This document shows, in pieces, positions 1-8,902 of a stretch of 64,000 nt of DNA (position 1 is its first letter; every line of letters starts with the position of its first letter). Source of the stretch: Pectinophora gossypiella (taxonomy: Eukaryota; Arthropoda; Insecta; Lepidoptera; Gelechiidae); the NCBI RefSeq assembly GCF_024362695.1, contig NC_065417.1, positions 7,557,001 to 7,621,000 of the forward strand, in the 5' to 3' direction. Under the pieces are notes generated by a model, which saw only the letters and a program-made list of their open reading frames with translations, was not told the origin of the DNA and did not search any database. Both the position numbers and the translations under genes were made by a program.

Positions 1-60
1 TGTGTCCTTTGTATATGTTGTTGTGCAATAAAGTATTATTGATTGATTAAATAATTTTAA
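1..60 (+). repeat. possible 3' tail of a retroposon
   Basis: The first 60 bases contain AATAAA followed by a short ATTG-type repeat (TATTGATTGATT). This resembles the 3' end of non-LTR elements with simple-repeat tails. The element body would lie left of the window, so the family cannot be named. It would lie in the intron before the exon at 157. Ordinary AT-rich intron sequence is the alternative. Confidence 0.25.
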
Positions 61-156
61 CATTTGTTAACAATAGGACTAGACTGCAGATGAAAATAAA
101 TATATGTGTAAAAAGAAAATTGTTATGTTTAAATTATATTATTTGTTCCATTTCAG

Positions 157-235
157 CTCCATGGATTTACAAGAACAAATCCCTAGTGAGAGTACTTCCA
201 GAGACTTTTCATCAAGTGAGGAAACAGGAGTGTAA
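157..235 (+). CDS. last coding exon of an unidentified gene (5' part outside the window)
   Basis: A good acceptor (TTCCATTTCAG) ends at 156. From 157 a frame with one leading base reads SMDLQEQIPSESTSRDFSSS and on to a TAA at 233-235, ending in EETGV. This serine- and acid-rich C-terminal tail has no recognisable domain. The next several hundred bases are AT-rich with AATAAA-like signals, as expected of a 3' UTR. The gene cannot be identified from this tail, and the phase depends on an exon outside the window. The exon call rests only on the acceptor and the open frame. Confidence 0.4.
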
Positions 236-678
236 TAGATTCCCTAATTAGATGTTTTATTTGTGAAATTATTTATTATACATTATACTTACTGCCAACA
301 AGTATATATTATACTGTAACTAAATTTAATTATGAAATGTTGTTTAAATTAATGGTAAAATATTTTACAAAGAAATCTTTTATGTAAAAAAAGTTATTTT
401 AAAAATATTAAAATTATATGATCAGTCCAAAATTGAGTTTTTATTTTGAATTGCTTATTATCATTTAAAGTCGTAAGATCGAATGTCCTTTTGAAATCCA
501 AACACCATTGTACTATTTGGTCTGGAAATCTTGGCCTCAAGAGATTATAGAACAAGTAATTGTTTAAAACTACAAAAGTTTTATTTTTAAGTAAAATAAA
601 TGAAAAAGACTGAACTTCTACATATACTTTATTTCTAAACTCTCATTACATATCTACTTAATAAATAGGTCGGCTGCT
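236..678. other. gene-free: converging 3' UTRs
   Basis: This AT-rich stretch lies between the stop of the + strand exon ending at 235 and the stop of bL36m at 679. An AATAAA-type signal lies near 595 on the + strand. TTTATT near 628, which is AATAAA on the - strand, is a plausible polyadenylation signal for bL36m. No other structure was seen. Confidence 0.4.
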
Positions 679-1014
679 TCACCACGGCCTCACGCGACTT
701 TGACTGGCGTGTGTCAGTATCCAGGTATTGTGAGGTTTGGGCCGCATTGCCATCTGTTTGTGACGAGGGTGCTTGGGACAGATCACATACATCCTCCCAT
801 CTCTAACGACGAAGTAGCAGGCTTCGCAACGCCGTCTCACGCGACCCTTTACTTTAAAACCGCAAACTTGGTTTATCAATGTAGTGCTTGGTGCTAACAG
901 TTGTCTAGTATTTTGAAAAGAACTGAAGATAGACGGAAGTGAGCTTATGGTGCTAGTTGGTAAATATGAACCAAGGCATGATGCTGACTTCATTAATGAA
1001 ACTATTCTTTGCAT
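679..1014 (-). CDS. mRpL36: mitochondrial large-subunit ribosomal protein bL36m
   Basis: This protein of 111 residues is part of the mitochondrial 54S/39S large ribosomal subunit. The first 50 residues or so are rich in Ser, basic and hydrophobic residues with almost no acids, as expected of a mitochondrial presequence. The C-terminal half is a classic bL36 domain: FKVKGRVRRRCEACYFVVRD, then an IC..H..H segment. The Cys-x2-Cys, Cys and His residues form the zinc-binding knuckle of the bacterial protein. The start at 1014 lies just after a likely acceptor (TTTATTTCAG) on the - strand, so a non-coding 5' exon probably lies between 1030 and 1700. The gene is head to head with the first UK114 copy. 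The length and intact zinc ligands indicate a functional gene. Confidence 0.93.
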   Translation of the reverse strand: MQRIVSLMKSASCLGSYLPTSTISSLPSIFSSFQNTRQLLAPSTTLINQVCGFKVKGRVRRRCEACYFVVRDGRMYVICPKHPRHKQMAMRPKPHNTWILTHASQSRVRPW

Positions 1015-1787
1015 TTTTGTCCTGAAATAAACACAATCATCAATACACGACTAATATAGGTTATGTTAACTTGGTTTGAAATTTATTTAAAAAAATATAT
1101 ATATTTGGATTATTTATAAAAATGTGACTAATGTACTTACGATAAGTTAGTTACAGTTTAATAAATAAATAATTTAATAACTCCAAAATGCACGAATAAT
1201 ACCCGTTTGACAGTTTGGACGAGAAGTGCTGTCATTGTCAGTTTTGGCAGAAAACAGGTAGTGCCAACTTAAGCAAAAAATTTGAGCGTTTCGTTGCGTA
1301 ATTAAACTTCGAAAAAAGTACTAAGTATATAGATATTTTATTTCAGCTCACGAATGAAATATGTACATTGGGGCTAACGCTAAAAATTTGATAGGATTTG
1401 GTTCAGCGATAGCATGCGGAAACACAGAGCACAACCGGCGGCCTTACTTTATGGCTAATGTAGGTATCTAGCAATCTCCTCCAGGCAACCGTTACGATAG
1501 GTAATCAAGTCCCTTCTTGTTTAACTCGCGGAGGCCCGTGTTGCTCTATGTATTTAAACTTCATTTGTATTTAAATTAAACCTTAAACGAAAAATGCATC
1601 AGTCAATTTTGACAATGCAGTAGTCAGAAGCAGAAGTGACAAGCACAAGTATTTTTACCAAGACATCCAGTGGTTACAAATATTATTTTCCCCTGGTGGT
1701 ATTGGTATGAGAACATTTCTACATACGATATCAAATAACTGGTATCGTATTATTTTCCTAGCTCAGCGTTATTTATACTTAAGCAGC
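1015..1787. promoter_or_regulatory. shared upstream region of bL36m and UK114 copy 1
   Basis: This 0.77-kb region separates two divergent start codons. It should hold both promoters and the 5' leaders. Around 1535 the words GGAGGCCCGTGTTGCTCTAT recur almost exactly near 8575 (GGAGGTCCGTGTTGCTCTAT), so 1400-1550 is probably a fragment of a dispersed repeat. No clear TATA box was assigned. Confidence 0.35.
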
Positions 1788-4700
1788 ATGACTTCAAGCA
1801 CTGGTGCTGGAGCAAAGTCTAAGGCAGAAATGGCGTCTAAAATGGCTATGTCTAAAATAGCTTATTCGAAGGCTAATATGCACAAAGTGACCAAGACCAT
1901 TGTATCGTCCCCGCATATTTATAAACCAGTTGGGCCGTACAGGTTTGAGTTTTTAACCGTTTGTAAATTACGCACACAGAGCCGGGAAAGCGGGACAAGC
2001 GGGCCGGGCTGCGGGATTTTGTTTGCGATCATTCGAAATCCCGGTTCTGTGTGCTGCAAGCTTTAGTTAGGTTTAGAATCAATTTTAAATAACATTGTTG
2101 TATCGCTTTTTAGTCAAGCAATTTTGGCAGACAAAACCCTGTATATATCTGGAGTACTGGGCATGAATCCTGAAGGGCAGTTGGTATGCGGCGGGGCAGA
2201 GGCGCAGGCGCGGCAGGTACTTAGTAACTTGAAGCACGTGCTGGAGGCGGGCGGCGCCACGCTCGAGTCAGTCATCAAGACCACCATCCTCTTAGCTGAC
2301 ATACAGGACTTCCAAGCTGTAAACCAAGTTTACGCAGAATGTAAGACAGCATCGAATTTATTATTCAAATAAGTATTATAAGTATAAGTAAACTCCCAAA
2401 TATTTGCGGTGCCCCTTGGTTACATCTATTTAAATATCTCACGAGGATATATCAATTGGTCTCTCGTCTTCAACAATGAAAGGAGGATGTGAGTAAAATT
2501 GTGTGTAATCCAGGATGTTAGTGACATCGTAACGAATACTAGGGGGATGATTCAGACCATGATTCTGAATTGATATCGAGTGGAAAATTCATGAAATTTT
2601 AGTGTTCTTTTAAATTATTTTCAGTTTCATACTTTTGCGACGGAAAAATCCACTTGATATCAACTCAGAATCATGGTCTGAATCATCCCTGAAAGTTTTC
2701 GTTACGATGTACTAATATACCCTGTATGGCGGAAAAGCATTGAACGAGTTTACCTCAGGATCGGGAAAGATGGTGCAACTGCAAAACTGCACAATGAATC
2801 TGACATTTACGAACTTACCTACTCAAACAGATACATAAACTCATGCGGACACACTTATTTAATTAAAATCATATTAATAATAACATGCTACTGTGTTACT
2901 ATGCTACTTTTTCAATCTAAATATTTACTATTCTTCATAAGACAACAATTGAAATATAAAATCATGACTAACGATACATTAATACTATATATTTTCTTCA
3001 TGTATAACAATGGTTGAACAAAAATTTAATATCAATTATCAAAACGTGCGCGGGCTACGAACAAAGACGCATAAATGTTATAGAAGTATATCGGCCAATA
3101 ATTACGATGTTATTGTAATGACTGAGACGTGGCTGTGTGACGGAATATTTAGTGGTGAAATTTGTGACGAACGGTACGATGTTTTTAGAACTGACCGAGA
3201 CTGTGTAGCTACCAATAAAAAAATCGGTGGGGGAGTTTTAATATGTGTACGTCGTGATTTACAAGCTTATTATCAGCCTATTCCACTATCATGTGCTCCT
3301 ACAGAAATCCTATGGGTTACAATACCGGCTCGATCATTAAATTCTTATGGAGACCTTAATATTATCACTACATATATTCGCGGTGAGGACCCACACCAAC
3401 AAATTGACATTTCTAACTTAAATACCCTCTTACAACTTATCTTTCCAAGCTGCGCTCAAACTGCAGATAATAACAACTATTTACTATTGGGTGATTTTAA
3501 CCTTCCATACGTAGAATGGAATGCAGGGATCCCTACTATTTTTTCAAGAGATAGCTCTTGCGCCACTCGTCAATCGGTTAATAGTTTGCTTGAACTATTA
3601 TCCTTAAACGGACTTTCCCAATATAATCATTATAAAAATAATTGTGGAAACATCTTAGATTTGGTTTTTTCCAACTTTGAAATAGAACTGAACATTTTAA
3701 ATTCTCCTTTACTAAAGATCGATTCATCTCACCCACCTTTATACATCGACGCATCTGAAATAACTTTAAAATCTATCATTAATAAGAGTATAAGAAAATT
3801 TGCTTTTTACAAGGGTGATTATGAAAATATACGTAAACAATTAAATGATATTGACTGGGATTTAGAATTTATGAATAGAGATGTTAATGACGGGGTCGAA
3901 TTCTTATACGAAAAATTATATTTCTACATTAACCTATACGTACCTATCATTACTAAAATAAATCAAAAAAGATGCTACCCGATCTGGTACACTAAAAGCC
4001 TCATTAAAATCATTAAAGAAAAAGATAAAATGCATAAAAAATGGAAAAAGTTTGGCAATAGTTTAGATTACGCTGAATTTTCTCTTCTAAGGAGTAGATA
4101 TCACAGGGTGCACGCAGCGTGTTACAGCAAGTATCTCTTCAATTGTCAACAGGCACTAACTAATAACCCAAAATTATTCTGGTCCTATGCAAAATCTAGG
4201 AAACAAAACTCGAACTATCCAAACATTCTTACTTATAATAATGTAACACTCAGCGAAGGTAGTGATATAGTCGATGGGTATAATCAATTCTTTTATAATA
4301 TGTTTTCTCTGCCGCTTCCACTGAACACACAATTAAATCTTGCTGATCCTCAGCAAGCAGTTGAAAACATTGGAACACTTACAATCACTGAGTCTACTGT
4401 TCTGTTATTACTAGAAAAAATAGATGTGACGAAGGGTGCAGGATGTGACAACATCCCACCATATTTCATCAAACAGTGCGCCAGCGCTCTCGCGGGTCCT
4501 TTAGCTAAGCTGTTCAATAAATCTATTCAAAATGGTGTCTTTCCTACCAAATGGAAGGAAGCGAAGATCGTACCGATCCATAAAAAAGGTCTAAAGATTA
4601 AAATAGAAAATTATAGACCCATATCAATCTTAAACATTTTTAGCAAAATTTTTGAAAAGTCCGTACTCAATTTAATCTATCCTTTCATCTCAAAATGTAT

Positions 4701-7309
4701 ACCATCTGAACAGCACGGCTTCTTAAGAAATCGTTCAACTTCCACCAACCTGACTCTGTTTGCCAAGTACATTCGTGAAAACATAGAACAAGGATACCAA
4801 ATAGACGTAATATATACCGATTTCGAAAAAGCCTTTGATCGCGTTGATCACAACATCTTATTGTCGAAACTACACAAACTAGGTATTCATGGAGATTTAC
4901 TACGGTGGATCGGATCGTACTTGACAAACAGATCTCAGGCTGTTGTACTCGGGGGATACAGGTCAGATTTCATTAAAATCCCATCAGGAGTGCCTCAGGG
5001 CTCGCATTTAGGGCCTATTTTTTATAATATATACTTATACGATATATACTCGGTATTATCATATTCGAAATTCCTGATGTATGCTGATGATACTAAGATT
5101 TTTCTTAGAATTTCATCAAGTGACGATTCTTTAAAGCTACAACATGACTTAAATCAATTATGCGCTTATTATACACAAAATAGAATATCGGTAAACGTAG
5201 ATAAGTGCCAAGTTATCACTTTTACTAAAAAAATACAACCTCTATTCCATAATTACCACCTAAATAACGTTCCCTTACAACGCGTTGAACATATTAGAGA
5301 CCTTGGACTTTACCTGGATAGTAAATTCACTTTTAATCGTCACATTGATGTAATTACAAACAAAGCATACAAATCTCTTGGCTTCATTATGCGAATCTGT
5401 GCCCCCTTTCGTAACAGTAACTGTATAAAAAGCATATATTTTGCTTACGTTCGAAGTGTACTTGAATATGGGTCAAACATTTGGTCTCCTAATTATGCCG
5501 TGCATTTGAATCGCATTGAAAAGCTTCAAAAACGATTTATTAGATTTTTAAATTTCAGAACATTCACAACTTCTACCTCATATGAAGATGATTGTAAAGT
5601 CCATGGCATGTTACCTTTATACAAAAGGAGAACCCTTTTGGATATGATGTTCTTGTACAATATAATAAACTCCAATATTGACTGTCCTGAGCTTGTTAGT
5701 CAATTAGGTATACGAACACCCCAGCGACGTACACGGCACACCAAACTTTTCCATACTTCTATTCATCGCACTAATTACGGTCGCAATGATACCCTCGTTC
5801 GTATAGCAAATGAATTTAACAAAAACTTTTGCAGTCTCGATCCGTTCATGTGCACAAAAAACACCTTTAGGAATCATGTAATACATGCACTAATATGAGC
5901 GGGATTCTACCTATTATGGTTTAAAGGCCATACCTATTTTAAACCTCTAATTATCCACGTCTGCCTACCAGTTCACTCGATCTGATCCCAAGACGCACTG
6001 GTGTCGTAGGGGTAGGCAGACAGACAAACATACGTACCACTAATTAATAATAATAATATTCGTACAACGTTAGCTTCGCGAATAATCGTATCTACCTGAA
6101 TCTCAACCTTATTCATTCATTAATAGCAACTTGTCCCTGCCTCACGTCACGCCATAGTAGAATATGCTCGCGCGTAAAAATATGTAAAATACCTACATAC
6201 TTACTACCAACAACCAATCAGTTCTTGTCTATTGAAGAAAACCGCATTAACTTGTTTTGAGTAATTCATAGTTAAATATATCTTTTTTACAACTTTGTCC
6301 ATATATACTTATGTAAATAACATATGTAGCGAATTATCGTATTATTTTCATAACTTACTGACACCCGCAAATTCGTGTAGCACACCGTATGACATGAGTG
6401 TCGTAGATGCGTGGCATGTTATTGTTATTATAGGTATCTAACTAATGAAGTAAAAATAATTCTAGTGCGTTCACTCGTCTGAGCCAGCATGCTGGCCTTT
6501 TCACTATACCTACTAGATTTTGTATAAATATTCTATCCTAGTCTAACCGATGTTATCTTTTTCCTTTTTTTTATCATTCTTTGGTTACGGAAACCGATTG
6601 TTGAAACACTTTAAGTTAATTTGTCCATCCAGTTACTGATTGTTACACTCTGAACACATTAATACTGTGGTAGTCTGTTATTGGCTTAACGATGTAAACT
6701 AAATACTGTTAATACCTCATTTATAATTGTAAGCTGTTGACTACCTGAATAAAAGAAATAAATAAATAAATAAATAAAAGGCGGCCTATAAGTACTCGAT
6801 AGTAGGATGTTGGTATCAACTCAGAATCATGGTCTGAATCATCCCTGAAAGTTTTCGTTACGATGTCACTAACAGCCTGTATACGGCGGAAAAGCATTGC
6901 ACGAGGTTACCGCAGGGTGGCTTATAAGCGTGTCTCTGCAGCTTGGCATAACGGTGATACGGACAGATAAAACGGCAAAACCCCCGGGTTTTAGTCGGTG
7001 CGAGCCCGACTTAATCCTCTCGCTACCCTCGCGGCGGCATGGTATACGGTAGGCATTTCCCCTCGACAAAAAGGGCGGCCTATAAGTACTCGATAGTAGG
7101 ATGACGCAGGTGATTGGATAGGATAGGTGGAGGTGGCAGTAACGCAGGAGTTGTCGTTATTTTCAGACTTCCCTAAGGACTGTCCAGCGCGGGCGACGTT
7201 CCAAGTTGGCAAGTTGCCGCTGGGAGCTGCAGTGGAAATTGAGGCTATTGCGCTCAGTGGTGATCTTGTGGTGGCTGAAGCAGGACCCTGTCCTTGCGCA
7301 CGCACCTAA
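1788..7309 (+). CDS. UK114: RidA/UK114-family imine deaminase, copy 1 (3 exons)
   Basis: The exons are 1788-1942, 2114-2340 and 7167-7309, totalling 174 codons plus stop with matching phases (AG|T, then T|AC). RidA/YjgF/UK114 proteins are trimers that hydrolyse reactive 2-imino acids formed by PLP enzymes. Conserved stretches are visible: PHIYKPVGPYRSQA, TLYISGVLGMNPEGQLV, AEAQARQVLSNLKHVLEAGG, ESVIKTTILLADIQDF, and CPARATFQVGKLPLGA with the substrate-binding Arg, then VEIEAIA. An upstream in-frame ATG at 1707 would add 27 residues with Arg but no acids, a possible mitochondrial presequence. The ATG at 1788 was preferred because it matches the family's start region. The C-terminus is short (ends CART) compared with copy 2. 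Intron 2 is nearly 5 kb because a LINE and MITEs have inserted there. Confidence 0.9.
2511..2724. mobile_element. palindromic MITE
   Basis: The left arm begins CAGGATGTTAGTGACATCG and includes ATGATTCAGACCATGATTCT. The right arm is its inverted complement, with AGAATCATGGTCTGAATCAT and CGTTACGATGTAC, ending CCCTG. The arms are about 80 bp with a short AT-rich centre, and no coding capacity is present. A related half-element recurs at about 6815-6880. Target duplications are not clear. The element lies in intron 2 of UK114 copy 1. Confidence 0.75.
3010..5898 (+). CDS. LINE ORF2: APE-type endonuclease plus reverse transcriptase
   Basis: This uninterrupted frame of 962 codons encodes the enzyme that nicks target DNA and copies the element RNA by target-primed reverse transcription. 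Residues 1-250 form the apurinic-like endonuclease: N12 in NVRG, E39 in TETW, and the LLLGDFN motif. The usual SDH motif near the domain's end reads DSSHPPLYI, with Ser in place of Asp, which may be family variation. Residues from about 480 form the reverse transcriptase: KIVPIHKKG, ENYRPISIL, YTDFEKAFDRVDHN, GVPQGSHLGP and the catalytic YADD at 691-694. The C-terminal part is the thumb plus a family-specific tail. The lack of stops over nearly 2.9 kb indicates a recent insertion. Transcription would run with the host gene. Confidence 0.93.
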   Translation: MVEQKFNINYQNVRGLRTKTHKCYRSISANNYDVIVMTETWLCDGIFSGEICDERYDVFRTDRDCVATNKKIGGGVLICVRRDLQAYYQPIPLSCAPTEILWVTIPARSLNSYGDLNIITTYIRGEDPHQQIDISNLNTLLQLIFPSCAQTADNNNYLLLGDFNLPYVEWNAGIPTIFSRDSSCATRQSVNSLLELLSLNGLSQYNHYKNNCGNILDLVFSNFEIELNILNSPLLKIDSSHPPLYIDASEITLKSIINKSIRKFAFYKGDYENIRKQLNDIDWDLEFMNRDVNDGVEFLYEKLYFYINLYVPIITKINQKRCYPIWYTKSLIKIIKEKDKMHKKWKKFGNSLDYAEFSLLRSRYHRVHAACYSKYLFNCQQALTNNPKLFWSYAKSRKQNSNYPNILTYNNVTLSEGSDIVDGYNQFFYNMFSLPLPLNTQLNLADPQQAVENIGTLTITESTVLLLLEKIDVTKGAGCDNIPPYFIKQCASALAGPLAKLFNKSIQNGVFPTKWKEAKIVPIHKKGLKIKIENYRPISILNIFSKIFEKSVLNLIYPFISKCIPSEQHGFLRNRSTSTNLTLFAKYIRENIEQGYQIDVIYTDFEKAFDRVDHNILLSKLHKLGIHGDLLRWIGSYLTNRSQAVVLGGYRSDFIKIPSGVPQGSHLGPIFYNIYLYDIYSVLSYSKFLMYADDTKIFLRISSSDDSLKLQHDLNQLCAYYTQNRISVNVDKCQVITFTKKIQPLFHNYHLNNVPLQRVEHIRDLGLYLDSKFTFNRHIDVITNKAYKSLGFIMRICAPFRNSNCIKSIYFAYVRSVLEYGSNIWSPNYAVHLNRIEKLQKRFIRFLNFRTFTTSTSYEDDCKVHGMLPLYKRRTLLDMMFLYNIINSNIDCPELVSQLGIRTPQRRTRHTKLFHTSIHRTNYGRNDTLVRIANEFNKNFCSLDPFMCTKNTFRNHVIHALI
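3010..6779 (+). mobile_element. non-LTR retrotransposon (LINE) of the CR1/Jockey group, with 3' UTR and simple-repeat tail
   Basis: The element body comprises the open frame at 3010-5898, a 3' UTR of about 0.85 kb, and a tail of repeated AAAT units at about 6755-6779. It is inserted in sense orientation in intron 2 of UK114 copy 1. No ORF1 (gag-like) frame is visible between 2725 and 3009. The copy is therefore either 5'-truncated or belongs to a clade with a single ORF. The simple-repeat tail instead of poly(A) favours a CR1/L2/Daphne-like clade over Jockey proper, but the clade was not tested. Confidence 0.85.
6780..7103. repeat. 30-bp direct repeats flanking a 264-bp insert
   Basis: The 30-base word starting GGCGGCCTATAAGTACTCGA occurs at 6780-6809 and again at 7074-7103. 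Between them lies 264 bp that starts inside the palindromic MITE family (TCAACTCAGAATCATGGTCT) and ends in an A-run (GACAAAAA). The simplest reading is a 5'-truncated retroposed fragment with its target-site duplication. A local duplication is the alternative. Confidence 0.6.
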
Positions 7310-7915
7310 ATACCTACTAGGCGTTCTTTTCCCTAGGTCCCTAAGTCCGAATCTTGGACTCTAGATTCGAACACCAGCAGCAATATACACTTAGATATCG
7401 TTCAAAAACAAAATATGAATATGAAAAGAGTAGAGATGCATTATTTCATACTTAAGCTTATTTTATATCTTTAAAGTTTAAACAATTTATAAGATTACTT
7501 ATCAAAAGTATTGTAAAATTATGTCCCATTAATATTGAATGTTTTGAATGTATTTGTTTCCGTTTTCTAGAAACGATTTGAATATAACGAACTAAGTATA
7601 TTAAACACCTACCAACTTAGACAATTTAACAGCGTTTCTAAGATCACATTTTCATATAAGTTATTATTAATTTATTCGTCTTTAAAAACATTTTATTAAA
7701 AAAAAAAAATTTAGGACATACTAATTTTAGTAGAAAAGCTAATTCTAAAAGTAGGAAACGGATCGGTGCGCTATGGAAATAATTTTATTTATTAATTAAT
7801 TATATTAGTATAACTATGTCGAATAGAGATATTTGTTTTGTTAAATAAAATTACGAATAAATGTTGTCTTTTATTTCCCTGCTACACACACAACACATCT
7901 TCACTTCCCTCTCCT
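7310..7915. other. 3' UTR of UK114 copy 1, gene-free
   Basis: This AT-rich sequence follows the stop of copy 1. Several AATAAA signals lie near 7850-7860 (TTAAATAAAATTACGAATAAA), a plausible poly(A) site. There is no coding frame. Confidence 0.4.
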
Positions 7916-8056
7916 CTCGTAAGATGATCCGTGCTTCGGAAGGCACGATAAGCCTTACATGAGCCATGTCAGGGGCCTTTGGCGGCTCAATAATAACCCT
8001 GACACCAGGGTTGATGAGGTTGGTAATTCACCTCACAACCCACACGATAGAAGAAG
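7916..8056 (+). repeat. 3' fragment of a tRNA-derived SINE
   Basis: The sequence from GTAAGATGATCCGTGCTTCG through TCAGGGGCCTTTGGCGGCTC to ACGATAGAAGAAG matches the 3' half of the full SINE at 9628-9936 nearly base for base, with an internal deletion. The tRNA-like head is missing. Confidence 0.8.
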
Positions 8057-8099
8057 ATCTACCTCGATAGAGATTGGGCATGTGTTGTATGTGAGCAAA

Positions 8100-8620
8100 G
8101 TATGAGAGCAACACGGGGGGGAGTAGACATACACAGGCGTTCCCCTCCAGGAATCTATGTTGCTCTATGGTCGTGCCGCCTGGCTGGAGTCGCTCGCCGG
8201 GCCTCCCTCAACAGGGTCTCACCTGGCGGGCTGACTCGCCGGCGGCACCACCGGATTGACATCGGGCACACGGAGGGGCGATCTCGCCCGCCGTGTCCCA
8301 CCCCCGTGCCCCGCGCGTCTGCGAACAGCGTAAGCAAACACATTAGAGGGGCTACCTACGCCCCGAGGATGTCTCCCCGTCGCGGGCGAAGAAAACGGCT
8401 CCCTAGTCACACTACTAACTCTGGGCGTGTAGGTGGTCGGTTTCGCTGGCCATATCTAGTCCGCCACTACAACGATGACCCGGGACGGGACGGGATAGAC
8501 ATACCTAATAGGCGTCGCCGTGGCCGGATATGATAACACATTATGTAATTTTCCAACGCTACTGATCGGTCCACGGAGGTCCGTGTTGCTCTATGCTATA
8601 GATGGGCAAGCCGGCATGCC
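8100..8620. repeat. GC-rich dispersed repeat
   Basis: About 500 bp is far more GC-rich than its surroundings, with arginine-coding runs in every frame. The word TGTTGCTCTATG appears at about 8158 and 8584 and again near 1543, which suggests a repeat family. A 143-codon frame at 8102-8533 has no protein-like character (RRR, GRR and PPC runs) and was not called as a gene. The base composition suggests a retroelement 3' region. Confidence 0.45.
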
Positions 8621-8902
8621 GATGCCGCGGCGGCAGAAAAATACAATCTTCTTTCCATTAGCTAATCACATTCTACATTTCTGTGAAAGAAAAAAACTGT
8701 AGGTCATTGTCATTAAGATAATTATTGTCAACAGTTTTATACCAATTTACACATTTACATTTTTGATACTAACGTTTTTGAAAGAACAATTTTATAATCA
8801 TTTCTTTGGTTTTATATAATACAAATACTGTTATCGAGCTATCGTTATCAAGTTGATCTTTTGACCTAGACAAAGCGACGTGAGATCGCCGAGTGTTCAG
8901 TC

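Noticed and set aside
6991..7305. 104-codon - strand frame over UK114 exon 3
   Set aside because: It is antisense to a conserved exon and extends into repeat sequence.
8102..8533. 143-codon + strand frame
   Set aside because: It is caused by a GC-rich repeat. The product is a run of Arg/Pro/Gly with no domain, and equally long frames exist on the other strand.
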